Of a stretch of DNA of 64,000 nucleotides, positions 1-14,019 are shown one piece after another; position 1 is the stretch's first letter, and every line of letters starts with the position of its first letter. The DNA lies in contig NZ_QJJL01000001.1 of the NCBI RefSeq assembly GCF_003201935.1, forward strand, positions 124,001 through 188,000. The letters run 5' to 3'. The DNA comes from Loktanella sp. PT4BL. Lineage in GTDB: Bacteria; Pseudomonadota; Alphaproteobacteria; Rhodobacterales; Rhodobacteraceae. Made by a program: the position numbers and the translations under genes. Under the pieces are notes generated by a model, which saw only the letters and a list, made by a program, of their open reading frames with translations, was not told where the DNA came from and searched no databases.

Positions 1-1
1 A

Positions 2-533
2 TACGGCGTCGACGCCCTGATCACCGATGATTACCTCGAGGTCGAGGCGGCGATTGAGGCGCTGAGCCCTGAAATGATCCTTGGCACCCAGATGGAGCGC
101 CATATCGGCAAGCGTCTGGGCATTCCCTGTGCCGTCATTTCCGCGCCCGTCCACGTGCAGGATTTTCCCGCCCGCTACTCCCCGCAAGTCGGTTTCGAGG
201 GCGCAAATGTCATCTTTGATACGCTGATCCATCCGCTGGTGATGGGTCTGGAAGAGCATCTCTTGACGATGTTCCGCGACGATTTCGAATTCCACGATGA
301 TGCCGGCGCGAGCCACCACGGCGGCAAGGCGAAAGCCAAGGTCGAAGAAACCGTGGACGTGCCCGCAGAGCCGCAGGGCGACAATGTGATCTGGCTGTCG
401 GATGCGGAACGCGAGTTGAAAAAGATCCCGTTCTTTGTGCGCGGCAAGGCCCGCCGGAACACCGAAACCTTCGCTTTGGAAAAGGGCCTTCACGAAATCA
501 GCCTTGATACGCTCTATGAGGCAAAGGCCCATT

Positions 534-544
<11 letters not shown>
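2..544 (+). CDS. bchB: Light-independent protochlorophyllide reductase subunit B (3' part)
   Basis: This is the C-terminal 180 codons of BchB; the 5' part lies before the window. With BchN, BchB forms the NB component that reduces the D-ring of protochlorophyllide in bacteriochlorophyll synthesis, taking electrons from BchL. The open frame runs from base 2. The conserved catalytic-domain segment [20 protein letters not shown] is near residue 50 of the visible part. The last 50 residues form the small PCP_red-type domain ([20 protein letters not shown]). The stop codon overlaps the start of bchH, so the two are translationally linked. The usual neighbours bchF and bchN are expected just upstream but cannot be seen. 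Confidence 0.95.
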
Positions 545-5012
<4,468 letters not shown>

Positions 5013-5013
<1 letters not shown>

Positions 5014-5705
5014 TGACCAACTACGCCACCACACGTGACAGGGTCGAACACTATTTCGACCGCACGGCCACCAAGGTCTGGGAGCAGCTGACATCAGATG
5101 CGCCCGTTTCCGGTGTGCGTGCGACTGTGCGTGCGGGGCGTGACCAGATGCGTGCCCTGATGCTGGCGCAACTGCCCAACGATCTGCGCGGTGCGCGGGT
5201 ACTGGATGCAGGGTGTGGCACAGGTACGATGGCGGTCGAGCTGGCCCAGCGGGGCGCGGATGTGGTGGCCGTTGATATTTCGCCTGCTTTGGTGGGGATC
5301 GCGGAACAGCGTATGCCGGCCAATCTGGCGGGCAATATCACATGGGTTGCCGGCGATATGCTCGACAGCACGACAGGTGTGTTTGACTACATCCTCGCGA
5401 TGGATTCGATGATCTACTACAGCGCCTTGGACATCGCCGGACTGCTTGCCAAGGCCAGCCCGCGTCTGGAGGGCAAGTTTGTCTTTACCATCGCCCCACG
5501 CACCCCGGCCCTGATGGCCATGTGGCGTGTCGGCAAGATGTTCCCGCGTGCAGACCGCAGCCCTGTGATGGTTCCGCAAACCGTCGTCGGCGTTGCAGAT
5601 GCCTTGCGCACATCAAGCGTAAAGGGGCGCCTGAAGGAGATCGAACGGGTCAAATCAGGCTTTTATATTTCCACAGCATTGTCATTCGAGGGTCCAAAAC
5701 CATGA
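5013..5705 (+). CDS. bchM: Mg-protoporphyrin IX O-methyltransferase
   Basis: BchM uses S-adenosylmethionine to methylate the ring-C propionate of Mg-protoporphyrin IX, giving the monomethyl ester that AcsF then cyclises. The 230-residue protein has a class I methyltransferase fold with motif I (VLDAGCGTGTMAVELAQRGA) starting near residue 60. The N-terminus (RDRVEHYFDRTATKVWEQLT) is typical of BchM/ChlM. The ATG overlaps the TAA of bchL, and the TGA overlaps the ATG of lhaA. It therefore sits in the middle of an uninterrupted bchBHLM-lhaA unit in pathway order. Confidence 0.95.
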
Positions 5706-7132
5706 TCTTCAAGGCATCATCCCTCAAAAAGATTTCGGTTGATCTTTTGCCGTTCAGCGATGCGGTGAGTGATGATCTGCCGCTGGGCCAGTTGCTCCGC
5801 CTGTCGCTGTTTCAGGTGTCGGTCGGCATGGCGGCGGTGATGCTGTTGGGCACGTTGAACCGTGTGATGATTGTCGAATTGGGGATTGGCGCAACGCTGG
5901 TTGCCGCAATGATCGCGATCCCTGTGCTGGTGGCGCCGTTCCGTGCGCTCGTGGGGCATAAATCGGATAACTATAAATCCGCCATCGGGTGGAAGCGTAT
6001 TCCCTATCTTTGGTTCGGCACCATGTGGCAGTTCGGCGGTCTTGCGATCATGCCGATGGCCTTGCTTGTGCTGTCGGGCGACCGCACGCTCGATTTCCCG
6101 ATTGCGGGCTATGTGGGTGCGGGTCTTGCGTTTTTGCTGACCGGGATCGGCATGCATATGACCCAGACGGCGGGTCTGGCGCTGGCCGCTGACCGCGCGA
6201 CGGAAGAAACGCGGCCCAAGGTCGTGGCACTGCTTTATGTGATGAACCTGCTGGGCATGGCATTTTCGGCCATCCTGATTGGTGCGCTCTTGCGCGATTA
6301 CTCTGCGCTGCGTTTGGTGCAGGTGGTCCAGGGCACAGCGGTTCTGACCCTGCTGTTGAACCTGATTGCCCTGTGGAAGCAGGAACGCGTGAGCCCCATG
6401 ACAAAGGCACAGCGTGAAGAGGCGGCACCGACGTTTCGTGATGCGTGGAATGATCTGGCCGCCGGTGGTGATGCGGGGCGTCTGCTTGCCGTTGTCTTTA
6501 TTGGTACGATGGCCTTCAACATGCAGGATGTGCTGCTTGAGCCCTATGGTGGTGAGATCCTCGGGTTGTCAGTGTCCGCAACCACGCTGCTGACAGCGAT
6601 GTGGGCGCTGGGCGCGCTGGTCGGTTTCGGTTTTGCGGCGCGCTGGCTGGCAAAAGGCGTTGACCCTTACCGGATGTGCGCACGCGGTATTCTTGCGGGA
6701 ATTCTGGCGTTTTGCGCTGTCATCTTTTCGGCACCCATCGGGTCGCCATTGCTATTTTATATCGGCGCGGCCCTGATCGGGTTTGGAGGCGGCCTTTTCG
6801 GCGTCTCGACCCTGACCGCTGCCATGACAATGCCCACAATCGGCAAAGCCGGTCGTGGTTTGGCCCTTGGCGCATGGGGGGCTGCACAAGCCACCGGCGC
6901 GGGGCTGTCCATCTTTATCGGGGGCACTGTGCGTGACCTCGTGAACCATGCCGCTGGGAACGGCACCTTGGGAGAGGCGCTCGCCACGCCTGCCACCGGC
7001 TATTCGGTCGTTTATCATACCGAAATTGGCCTCTTATTCCTAACCCTGATTGTGCTGGGGCCGCTTGTGCGGTTGCGGCCCATAACCACCGGGGGGTCTG
7101 CCAAGCTGGGATTGGCAGATTTCCCGACCTAA
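5702..7132 (+). CDS. lhaA: LhaA, light-harvesting complex 1 assembly protein (bacteriochlorophyll carrier family)
   Basis: LhaA belongs to the PucC/LhaA branch of the major facilitator superfamily and is needed to assemble light-harvesting complex 1, probably by handling bacteriochlorophyll at the inner membrane. The 476-residue sequence is mostly hydrophobic, consistent with 12 membrane spans. It carries the family signature [20 protein letters not shown] near residue 80. The ATG at 5702 overlaps the bchM stop (ATGA). The frame is open upstream of 5702 inside bchM, but that stretch is not part of the protein. puhA follows after 19 nt, and in related bacteria puhA transcription partly depends on promoters inside this gene. 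Confidence 0.93.
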   Translation: MIFKASSLKKISVDLLPFSDAVSDDLPLGQLLRLSLFQVSVGMAAVMLLGTLNRVMIVELGIGATLVAAMIAIPVLVAPFRALVGHKSDNYKSAIGWKRIPYLWFGTMWQFGGLAIMPMALLVLSGDRTLDFPIAGYVGAGLAFLLTGIGMHMTQTAGLALAADRATEETRPKVVALLYVMNLLGMAFSAILIGALLRDYSALRLVQVVQGTAVLTLLLNLIALWKQERVSPMTKAQREEAAPTFRDAWNDLAAGGDAGRLLAVVFIGTMAFNMQDVLLEPYGGEILGLSVSATTLLTAMWALGALVGFGFAARWLAKGVDPYRMCARGILAGILAFCAVIFSAPIGSPLLFYIGAALIGFGGGLFGVSTLTAAMTMPTIGKAGRGLALGAWGAAQATGAGLSIFIGGTVRDLVNHAAGNGTLGEALATPATGYSVVYHTEIGLLFLTLIVLGPLVRLRPITTGGSAKLGLADFPT

Positions 7133-7151
7133 CCACCGAAAGGAAAAACCA

Positions 7152-7910
7152 ATGGTTGGTGTAGAATTTTTTGGAGACTTCGATCTGGCGAGCGCAGCGA
7201 TATGGCTCTTCTGGATCTTCTTTGCGGGGCTTGTCTATTACCTGCAAACCGAAAACATGCGTGAAGGTTATCCTTTGCGGGACGACGCCGATGGTGTGCC
7301 TGCGAACGAAAGCCTGTTTCCTTTGCCGAAGGAAAAGACCTTCAAACTGCGCGATGGCCGCGGTGAATTGACAGTGCCTTCACGCGCATTCGAAGACAGC
7401 AAAATGCGGACTGATCTTGCCTTGGCGCAGTCCTCTGCCTCGACCGGTTCGCCGTGGATTCCAACTGGTGATCCGATGATTGATGGTGTCGGTCCTGCTG
7501 CCTGGGCACCACGCCGCGATGCACCGGAACTGGACGCGCACGGCCATGTCAAGATCAAGCCGATGTCGATGCTGCCTGACTTCAAGGTGTCTGCCGGTCG
7601 TGATCCGCGCGGCAAGGCCGTTGTCGGTGGTGATGGTGAAGTCGTCGGACGTGTCACCGATATGTGGGTCGACGTGCCCGAGCAGATGGTCCGCTTTCTG
7701 ACGGTTGATCTGAACCCAGAAGGCACAGGCAAAACACGTCTGATCCCGATGAACCTTGCCAAGATCGGAACTGACCGCGTGACGGTCAAATCGCTCTACG
7801 CAAGCAACTGGGACAACGTGCCAACGACCAAAAGCATGGAGCAGGTCACCCTGCTCGAGGAAGACAAGATCATGGCGTACTACGCCGGTGGCACGATGTA
7901 CGCCTCCTGA
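7152..7910 (+). CDS. puhA: Photosynthetic reaction centre H subunit
   Basis: PuhA caps the cytoplasmic face of the type II reaction centre and tunes proton delivery to quinone QB. The 252-residue protein has a short periplasmic N-terminus, one transmembrane helix at about residues 13-34 ([20 protein letters not shown]), then a soluble domain with a PRC-barrel fold. The conserved REGYPLRDD follows the helix. A ribosome site (GAAAGGAAA) precedes the ATG. The partner genes pufL and pufM are not in the window. A small GC hairpin lies between this gene and puhB at about 7938-7954. Confidence 0.96.
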   Translation: MVGVEFFGDFDLASAAIWLFWIFFAGLVYYLQTENMREGYPLRDDADGVPANESLFPLPKEKTFKLRDGRGELTVPSRAFEDSKMRTDLALAQSSASTGSPWIPTGDPMIDGVGPAAWAPRRDAPELDAHGHVKIKPMSMLPDFKVSAGRDPRGKAVVGGDGEVVGRVTDMWVDVPEQMVRFLTVDLNPEGTGKTRLIPMNLAKIGTDRVTVKSLYASNWDNVPTTKSMEQVTLLEEDKIMAYYAGGTMYAS

Positions 7911-7983
7911 TCCGGTCCGATGAAAACACGCTGCGTTCCCGGTTCGCCACCGGGGCCGCCCTGGCTACGAAAGGGAACCTACC

Positions 7984-8622
7984 ATGAGCCACGACGATTT
8001 TAACTTTGAACCCATCAGGGGCCTGCCAGAGCAGCTGCCCGAAGGGGAACATATCTTGTGGCAGGGTGCCCCTGATCCGCGGCTCTTGGCGCGCGAAGCA
8101 CTGGGGGTGCGCTGGGTTGCGGCCTATTTCGCATTGCTCGCCTTCTGGCGGGTGGGTGTTTCGGCCGCGGATGCACCTTTCGGCATCGCATTAATGCATG
8201 GTATCCCGTTCATCGTTTCCGGCCTGATCGCCTGCGGTATCCTTTACGGGATCGCCTATGTGCAGGCACGCTCCAGCGTTTACACGCTGACGAACAAGCG
8301 CGTGGCCATGCGGATTGGCGCGGCGCTGACCATGACGCTGAACCTGCCCTACACATGGATCGGGACCGCCAAGCTGGACCTGAAACCATCGGGTCACGGC
8401 ACATTGGCGTTCGAGTTGATTGGCGAAACCCGCATTTCCTATCTGATGTCATGGCCGCACGTCCGCCCTTGGCGGATGGCGCGCACGCAGCCGGCGCTGC
8501 GCTGCATCCCTGACGCCCAGAATGTCGCCCGGATCTTTGCCGAAGCAGCCGAGACCCGGATTTCCGAGCCACGCATCGCGCGTGTGTCGCAACAAGACGG
8601 CAACGCCGTCGCAGCGGAGTAA
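7984..8622 (+). CDS. puhB: Photosynthetic complex assembly protein PuhB
   Basis: PuhB is a membrane protein required for efficient assembly of the reaction centre and LH1, possibly as a chaperone for the H subunit. The 212-residue product starts with the typical motif GLPEQLPEGEHILWQGAPDP. It has two or three hydrophobic helices (about residues 45-95) and a C-terminal domain resembling bacterial PH domains (VYTLTNKRVAMRIG). A strong AAAGGGAA site precedes the ATG. It lies between puhA and puhC in the conserved order. Confidence 0.93.
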   Translation: MSHDDFNFEPIRGLPEQLPEGEHILWQGAPDPRLLAREALGVRWVAAYFALLAFWRVGVSAADAPFGIALMHGIPFIVSGLIACGILYGIAYVQARSSVYTLTNKRVAMRIGAALTMTLNLPYTWIGTAKLDLKPSGHGTLAFELIGETRISYLMSWPHVRPWRMARTQPALRCIPDAQNVARIFAEAAETRISEPRIARVSQQDGNAVAAE

Positions 8623-8627
8623 AGCTC

Positions 8628-9086
8628 ATGTCACAACTTGAACAACAAATGCGCCACCGCGACCGCGATATGGTCCCGCGTTTTCTGGTGCAGGCCATGT
8701 TTGGCCTGATGGCGGCGGCCCTTGCCCTGGTGGCCTATGCGCAATGGTTTGACGTACCGAACCGGGGTGTGCTGGTCGAAGCGCCCGTCGTCCAATCACT
8801 TGAGATTGTGATGGAGGGCAACCGGAGCGGCATTTACGAAGTCAGAACCCCAGAGGGTGAATTGCTTGCCTCTTCTGCTGATCACAAAGGCGGTTTTCTA
8901 GGTGTGATCGGCCGCGTCGTGGAACGGTCGCGCTTTGTGAATAACGCCTCGCAAACCGCACCGATCACCGTTGTACGCCGTGAAAACGGTAATATCGCCA
9001 TTATCGACGAGACCACGGACCTGCGGGTCGAATTGATTGGTTATGGCAAAGATAACGTAGCAGCCTTCGCAAGACTGCTGGATTGA
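8628..9086 (+). CDS. puhC: Photosynthetic complex assembly protein PuhC
   Basis: PuhC is a small, single-span inner-membrane protein that supports reaction centre and LH1 organisation in Rhodobacter. The 152 residues have a basic N-terminus, one hydrophobic helix near residues 18-38 (LVQAMFGLMAAALALVAYAQ), and a soluble domain ending in DLRVELIGYGKDNVAAFARL. The gene begins 5 nt after puhB and follows an AGCGGAGTAAAG ribosome site. A palindrome at 9092-9114 lies between it and the next gene. Confidence 0.9.
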   Translation: MSQLEQQMRHRDRDMVPRFLVQAMFGLMAAALALVAYAQWFDVPNRGVLVEAPVVQSLEIVMEGNRSGIYEVRTPEGELLASSADHKGGFLGVIGRVVERSRFVNNASQTAPITVVRRENGNIAIIDETTDLRVELIGYGKDNVAAFARLLD

Positions 9087-9091
9087 AACCG

Positions 9092-9114
9092 AACGCAGGT
9101 TAGCCCCCTGCGTT
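9092..9114 (+). other. Inverted repeat between puhC and the orf98 gene
   Basis: AACGCAGG and CCTGCGTT form a perfect 8-bp stem with a 7-nt loop, 5 nt after the puhC stop and 20 nt before the next start codon. There is no T-run, so it is not a typical intrinsic terminator. It could instead be an RNA processing or stability element inside the puh-acsF transcript; that role is inference. Confidence 0.45.
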
Positions 9115-9134
9115 GAATGTGAAAGGGAACTCAC

Positions 9135-9431
9135 ATGGGACTATTTACAAGAGAGAAAGAGACCGCGCCATGTACGGTCACGATCTCGCACCGGTTCGAA
9201 GAGCTGTCGGCGCATGTGCGTCTGGATAATGGCGCAGTCATCTATCCGGGTGACACCGTGCAGGTACAGGGACCAGAGATTATGGCCGCCTTTGGCGAGA
9301 TGATCGAAGAAAAGCGCACTGCGGTCATTACCCGCGCCAGCAAACTGGAACAGCTTTGGACCCGCGCCACCGGCGATTTCGAGTTCATGGAGCTTTGCGA
9401 ATTTTCCTTTAGCGAAGAGGTGATGTCATGA
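9135..9431 (+). CDS. Conserved hypothetical protein of the photosynthesis gene cluster (98 aa)
   Basis: No named function is recognised. The 98-residue product is soluble and acidic, with no signal peptide or membrane segment. It has a short basic start (MGLFTREKETAPC) and a central segment reading HVRLDNGAVIYPGDTVQVQG, suggesting a small beta-rich fold. The C-terminal half looks helical. An AAAGGGAACT ribosome site precedes the ATG, and the stop overlaps acsF by 4 nt (ATGA), so it is co-translated with the cyclase. A small hypothetical gene at this place is a regular part of Rhodobacterales photosynthesis clusters, implying a link to pigment or complex assembly. An accessory role for AcsF is a guess from the overlap. 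Confidence 0.85.
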   Translation: MGLFTREKETAPCTVTISHRFEELSAHVRLDNGAVIYPGDTVQVQGPEIMAAFGEMIEEKRTAVITRASKLEQLWTRATGDFEFMELCEFSFSEEVMS

Positions 9432-10546
9432 ACATGCATTCATCCACTGCCGCCACTGCCGAAGAGGCGATTGCCGCACAAGAAGCGCTGCCGCCGCTCA
9501 CCAATGAAGAAGCGACAAAAGTGGCGATGTCCAACACGCTGCTGACGCCGCGTTTCTACACCACCGATTTCGATGAGATGGATGCGATTGATGTCTCCTC
9601 GGTCCGCGAAGACTGGGACGTGTTGATCGGCCAGATGAAGGCTGACCCCAACAAGGGCCACTTCAAGAAAAACGAAGACTGGGACCATGTGGATTGGGAC
9701 GGGATGGAGCCGAAGCTGAAGGCCGAGTTCATCGACTTTCTGATCTCGTCCTGCACGGCTGAATTCTCGGGCTGTGTGCTTTATAAGGAAATGAAGCGGC
9801 GCGGATCCAACAAGGATATCACCGAGCTGTTTCAGCTGATGGCCCGCGATGAGGCCCGCCATGCCGGTTTCATCAACGACGCGCTGCGCGAAGCAGGCAT
9901 TGCCGTGAACCTTGGCTTTCTGACGCAGGCCAAGAAATACACCTATTTCCGGCCCAAGTTCATCTACTACGCGACTTATCTTTCCGAAAAGATCGGTTAT
10001 GCGCGCTACATCACGATCTTCCGTCACCTTGAAGCCCACCCCGAGCACCGCTTCCACCCCATTTTCAAATGGTTCCGTGAATGGTGCAACGACGAGTTTT
10101 CGCATGGTGAGGCCTTTGCCCTGCTGCTGAAAACCGACCCCAAGCTGACGCAAAGCTGGGCGAACCGCATGTGGATCAAATTCTTCCTGACGGCTGTCTT
10201 CTCGACCATGTGGGTGCGCGACCACCAGCGCCCCGAATTCCACAAGGCGCTGGGCGTTGATCCCAAGTGGTACGGCCAGGAGGTGTTCCGCAAGACCTCG
10301 GAAATCTCGACACAGGTATTCCCGATGACATTGGACATCAACCACCCCCGTTGGGAACCGACCCTGAACCGGATGCAGGATGCGAACGTGCAGATTGCTG
10401 CAGGCCGCAAGCAAGGCGGGATCGGCGGCTGGGTCAAGCGGATGGCCGGATCGGCCAAGGCCGGTTACGCCTTCGTCAGCCTGCTGACAATTCCGGTTCA
10501 CAAGAATGCTGTTCCTGACAGCCCGCGACTGGAGCCTGCATACTGA
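9428..10546 (+). CDS. acsF: Aerobic Mg-protoporphyrin IX monomethyl ester oxidative cyclase
   Basis: AcsF is the diiron oxygenase that forms the isocyclic E ring of bacteriochlorophyll, using O2. The 372-residue product has the two ferritin-like iron-binding motifs, DEARH at residues 141-145 and a second E-x-x-H with E223 and H226 (NDEFSHGEAF). The FRPKFIYYATYLSEKIGY segment is typical of the family. It overlaps orf98 (ATGA) and puhE (TGATG). No anaerobic cyclase bchE is present in the window, which fits an aerobic phototroph, although bchE could lie elsewhere. Confidence 0.96.
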   Translation: MNMHSSTAATAEEAIAAQEALPPLTNEEATKVAMSNTLLTPRFYTTDFDEMDAIDVSSVREDWDVLIGQMKADPNKGHFKKNEDWDHVDWDGMEPKLKAEFIDFLISSCTAEFSGCVLYKEMKRRGSNKDITELFQLMARDEARHAGFINDALREAGIAVNLGFLTQAKKYTYFRPKFIYYATYLSEKIGYARYITIFRHLEAHPEHRFHPIFKWFREWCNDEFSHGEAFALLLKTDPKLTQSWANRMWIKFFLTAVFSTMWVRDHQRPEFHKALGVDPKWYGQEVFRKTSEISTQVFPMTLDINHPRWEPTLNRMQDANVQIAAGRKQGGIGGWVKRMAGSAKAGYAFVSLLTIPVHKNAVPDSPRLEPAY

Positions 10547-11331
10547 TGACATCGCCCTGGATCGCATCGCTGATCGCTATTTTCGCCTGGTGGTTCGCCA
10601 CCGGTGCGATTTTGGTGGCGGTGCGGCGGGCGGACCGTTTGGATCGCCACGGCATAACCACTTTCATGGGCCTGCCATTGCTGGCGGTCGGTATCTGGGC
10701 CGTGGCAGTGTCTTTGCATGATGCCAGCGTCGTTGGCGTCTACATCGGCTTTGCGGGGGCTTTGGCGATTTGGGGTTGGATCGAACTTGCGTTTCTTGCG
10801 GGTGTAATCACTGGTCCCATGCGCGATGATTGCCCCCCCGGTCTTGCCGGGCGGGATCGGTTCTTTCGTGCATTCTCAACTGTGGCCTACCACGAACTGG
10901 CGCTGACCCTTGGCCTTTGGGGTCTGGTGATCGCATCGGAAGGTGCCCCGAACCGGATCGCGCTTGCGATCTACCTCGTGCTGTTCATCGCGCGCATTCT
11001 GGCAAAGCTGAACCTCTATTTTGGCGTGCCGCGGATCAATACGGAATTCGTGCCGCTGAGGCTCAACCATCTGAAAACCTATTTCCGGCGCGGTCCGGTG
11101 ACACTCGCGTTCCCAGCTGCGATCACCATTCTGACCGCGCTGCTCGCCGTCTGCGCCGAGCGGCTCTGGTCCGCCGGATCAGAGGTGACTGTCGCAGGCT
11201 ATGCCCTGCTTACCGCAATGGCAGGGCTTGCCCTGCTTGAACACTGGTTGATGGTGGTTCCGCTGCCTGATGCAAAACTCTGGCGCTGGATGCTTCCGGC
11301 GCAAAAAACGATGTCCAAAGAAGAAAGATAA
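10546..11331 (+). CDS. puhE: Photosynthetic complex assembly protein PuhE (DUF3623)
   Basis: PuhE is an integral membrane protein of phototrophic proteobacteria that influences reaction-centre assembly and pigment production. The 261 residues contain about seven hydrophobic segments. The conserved central segment is [20 protein letters not shown], near residue 155. The ATG overlaps the acsF stop, and hemA follows 5 nt after the stop. The order acsF-puhE-hemA is usual for Roseobacter-group clusters. Confidence 0.92.
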   Translation: MTSPWIASLIAIFAWWFATGAILVAVRRADRLDRHGITTFMGLPLLAVGIWAVAVSLHDASVVGVYIGFAGALAIWGWIELAFLAGVITGPMRDDCPPGLAGRDRFFRAFSTVAYHELALTLGLWGLVIASEGAPNRIALAIYLVLFIARILAKLNLYFGVPRINTEFVPLRLNHLKTYFRRGPVTLAFPAAITILTALLAVCAERLWSAGSEVTVAGYALLTAMAGLALLEHWLMVVPLPDAKLWRWMLPAQKTMSKEER

Positions 11332-11336
11332 GACCG

Positions 11337-12551
11337 ATGGATTTTGACGCACTTTTCAATGCACAGCTGTCCCAACTCAAGCAGGACGGCAACTATCGGT
11401 ACTTTGCCGAACTTGAACGCAAATGCGGGAAATTCCCGCGCGCGGCCAACCACGCCGAAGATGGCGTGCGTGATGTGACAGTCTGGTGTTCGAACGACTA
11501 TCTGGGCATGGGTCAACATCCGACGGTCATCGGCGCGATGTGCGAAGCAGTCGAGCGCACCGGCACCGGCGCAGGCGGCACGCGCAATATCTCGGGCACG
11601 AACCACGACCACCTCTTGCTGGAGCGTGAGCTGGCCGATCTGCACGGCAAAGAGGCGGCACTGCTTTTCACCTCTGGCTATGTGTCAAACTGGGCCGCGC
11701 TAAGCACCTTGGGCAGCCGTTTGAAGGACTGCGTGATCCTGTCGGATGCGGGCAACCATGCCTCCATGATCGAAGGCATCCGCCATTCCCGCGCCAACAA
11801 GGTGATCTGGAAGCACAACGACGTGCATGATCTGGAAATGAAGCTGCGCTGTCTGCCAGCTGATGTGCCCAAGATCGTTGCCTTTGAGAGCGTCTATTCC
11901 ATGGACGGTGATATTGCCCCGATCAAAGAGATCGTCGAAGTGGCCGAAAAATACGGTGCGATGACCTATCTGGATGAGGTCCATGCCGTTGGCATGTATG
12001 GCCCGCGCGGTGGCGGTGTCAGCGAACGTGAGGGGCTAGCAGACCGGATTACCCTGATCGAAGGGACATTGGGCAAGGCATATGGTGTTGTCGGTGGATA
12101 TATCACCGGATCGGCGGCGTTGTGTGACTTTATTCGTAGCTTCGCCTCGGGCTTCATCTTTACCACAGCACTGCCGCCAGCGGTCGCTGCAGCTGCGCGC
12201 ACCTCGATCGCGTATCTCAAGGAATCAGAGATAGAACGCGCCCAACAACGGCGTCAGGTGGCGCGCCTGCGTGCGGCGCTCGATCGTGAGGGGATTCCGC
12301 ATATGGAGAACGACAGCCATATCGTGCCGGTGATGATCGGTGATCCTGTCAAGACGCGCATGTTGGCCGATTACCTGATGCGCGAATGGGATATTTATGT
12401 GCAGCCGATCAACTATCCGACCGTTCCGAAGGGGACCGAGCGGCTTCGGTTTACACCATCACCGCTGCATACAGATGCAGATATCGATCATCTTATCAAT
12501 GCGTTAAAGGTGTTGTGGCGCCAATGTGCGCTCGCGCATGCGGTGGCATAA
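11337..12551 (+). CDS. hemA: 5-aminolevulinate synthase
   Basis: HemA condenses glycine with succinyl-CoA to give 5-aminolevulinate, the first precursor of heme and bacteriochlorophyll in alphaproteobacteria (Shemin route). It is a 404-residue PLP enzyme of the alpha-oxoamine synthase family. The PLP lysine is K247 in [13 protein letters not shown], and [12 protein letters not shown] carries the cofactor aspartate. Placement after puhE ties precursor supply to photosystem expression. Relatives often have a second, housekeeping copy elsewhere, which cannot be judged here. Confidence 0.96.
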   Translation: MDFDALFNAQLSQLKQDGNYRYFAELERKCGKFPRAANHAEDGVRDVTVWCSNDYLGMGQHPTVIGAMCEAVERTGTGAGGTRNISGTNHDHLLLERELADLHGKEAALLFTSGYVSNWAALSTLGSRLKDCVILSDAGNHASMIEGIRHSRANKVIWKHNDVHDLEMKLRCLPADVPKIVAFESVYSMDGDIAPIKEIVEVAEKYGAMTYLDEVHAVGMYGPRGGGVSEREGLADRITLIEGTLGKAYGVVGGYITGSAALCDFIRSFASGFIFTTALPPAVAAAARTSIAYLKESEIERAQQRRQVARLRAALDREGIPHMENDSHIVPVMIGDPVKTRMLADYLMREWDIYVQPINYPTVPKGTERLRFTPSPLHTDADIDHLINALKVLWRQCALAHAVA

Positions 12552-12663
12552 CGCGTATCACGGATTCTTTTGCATGCGGGGGTGGACCCTTTGGTTTCCC
12601 GCGTTACATTAAGCGCCGACTGGGGCGAACGGTCACAGAACTAGATCGAAGAGGAATACGATC

Positions 12664-13107
12664 ATGAAACGTTTTACTATCGCAGCAGCATTTGCTGTTC
12701 TTTCCGCACCCGCCTTTGCTGACGGCCACGCCGCGACTGTCGGTGACGCCGCAGCTGGCGAAGAGCAATTCAACCGTCAGTGCGTTGCATGCCATGTTGT
12801 CGCAGACGCATCCGGCGAGGTTCTTGCAGGTCGCAATGCACGTACTGGTCCAAACCTTTACGGAATTGCCGGTCGCACGATGGGATCGGTTGAAGATTTC
12901 CGTTACAGTGATGCGCTGATCGAACTGGGCGAAGCTGGTACACCTTGGACTGAGGAAGCCTTTGTCGGTTACGTTCAGGATCCGACAGGCTGGCTGCGCG
13001 AAACGCTCGACAACCGTCGTGCACGCGGCAAGATGGCTTATCAGGTGCGCGAAGAAGGTCAGGCCTACGACCTTTACGCTTACCTCGCGACATTTGCGGC
13101 TGAGTAA
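12664..13107 (+). CDS. cycA: Cytochrome c2, periplasmic
   Basis: This is a soluble class I cytochrome c that carries electrons from the bc1 complex to the photo-oxidised reaction centre and possibly to oxidases. The 147-residue precursor has a clear signal peptide (MKRFTIAAAFAVLSAPAFA) and a heme site CVACH near residues 40-44. Its C-terminal part (RARGKMAYQV) probably supplies the methionine ligand. The length fits the larger c2 subgroup. An AGAGGAA ribosome site precedes the ATG. The 112-nt gap after hemA leaves room for its own promoter. A bidirectional hairpin terminator follows. Confidence 0.93.
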   Translation: MKRFTIAAAFAVLSAPAFADGHAATVGDAAAGEEQFNRQCVACHVVADASGEVLAGRNARTGPNLYGIAGRTMGSVEDFRYSDALIELGEAGTPWTEEAFVGYVQDPTGWLRETLDNRRARGKMAYQVREEGQAYDLYAYLATFAAE

Positions 13108-13140
13108 GAGCCTTCACAGCGGGCAACCGTTGTTCTGAAT

Positions 13141-13174
13141 GAAAAAAGGCCGTCGGGGAAACCCGGCGGCCTTT
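13141..13174. terminator. Bidirectional intrinsic terminator between cycA and bchO
   Basis: A hairpin with arms AAAGGCCG and CGGCCTTT, loop region about 13154-13163, lies between convergent cycA and bchO. It has an A-run on the left and a T-run on the right, so it can stop transcription from both sides. It ends at the bchO stop codon. Confidence 0.85.
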
Positions 13175-14019
13175 TACATGTCGGTGATCAAGTTCGCGAT
13201 CGTTTCGGGATCTTCCTCATGCGCGAGATGCCCTAGTCCGGCAAGTTCCGTCAATCTTGCCTGAGGAAGCTGTCGGACAGCACTGCGGCTGACCTCGGGT
13301 GGTACAGCCTTGTCGCCAAGTGCCGCGATCAGATGGACCGGCACGTCAATCCTGCCAAGCCGTGCCATCAGCCCATCGAGGGACCATTGTGCCATCATCG
13401 AAAGCGTTGCATCGACGTGGCCCTTGTCAGTGGCCAGCCGGTAATAAAGATCAATCCCCCGCTCATCGAGCGTTGAGCCGGTACCTTCGATAAGCTGACG
13501 GACACTGTTTCGCGTTGTTGTTTTGGTAAAGAGACGCGCCGCAAAAGGTGAAACGGCCAAGGCCTTGGCCATTATCGGAAAGAGCCAGCCAGCGACCCCT
13601 TTGAAATTCCCAAGAGCGGCGTTGATCCCCACGATTCCCTTGGCGGGCTGCAGTCCCAGTTCCCACATGCGCAGCGCAATAGCCGCACCTGCGGAGTGAC
13701 CGACAACGATATCAGGCGACCAGCCTTGGTTGCGTGCCAGTGCAAGCAGGTCCGCTGCCACGTGATCCAGCCCGCAGCGTTGTTGCGCTCCCATTTGGGT
13801 AAACCCCTGACCGGGCAAATCAACCGCCACAACATGGTGGGTGCGCGCAAGAATAGGAAACAAGCCACGGAAACTCTGCGTTGCCCCCCCTGCGCCATGG
13901 ATCAGCAGGATTGTGGGTCCGATCCCGTGTTCCTGAATATGCCAACGGTGCGGACGGTGCAGAACCTGCCGCGAATATACCGTCAGAGGCCAGCCTTCGG
14001 CATCCTCGGGCCACCGCAT
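13174..14019 (-). CDS. bchO: BchO, alpha/beta hydrolase associated with Mg-chelatase
   Basis: BchO is an alpha/beta-hydrolase-fold protein encoded next to the Mg-chelatase genes in purple bacteria; its exact reaction is not established. The 281 residues include HGAGGATQSFRGLFPIL, the nucleophile elbow GHSAGAA, a likely acid in ALGDKAVPPE and the histidine in LGHLAHEED. The catalytic triad therefore appears complete. ATG at 14019 overlaps the bchD stop (TGATG). A TTG just before it is in frame but less likely. The order bchI-bchD-bchO follows crtA on the minus strand. Confidence 0.92.
   Translation of the reverse strand: MRWPEDAEGWPLTVYSRQVLHRPHRWHIQEHGIGPTILLIHGAGGATQSFRGLFPILARTHHVVAVDLPGQGFTQMGAQQRCGLDHVAADLLALARNQGWSPDIVVGHSAGAAIALRMWELGLQPAKGIVGINAALGNFKGVAGWLFPIMAKALAVSPFAARLFTKTTTRNSVRQLIEGTGSTLDERGIDLYYRLATDKGHVDATLSMMAQWSLDGLMARLGRIDVPVHLIAALGDKAVPPEVSRSAVRQLPQARLTELAGLGHLAHEEDPETIANLITDM

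Noticed and set aside
12552-12663. A PpsR site upstream of cycA
   Set aside because: No TGT-N12-ACA pair was found in this gap; a promoter is likely but could not be placed.
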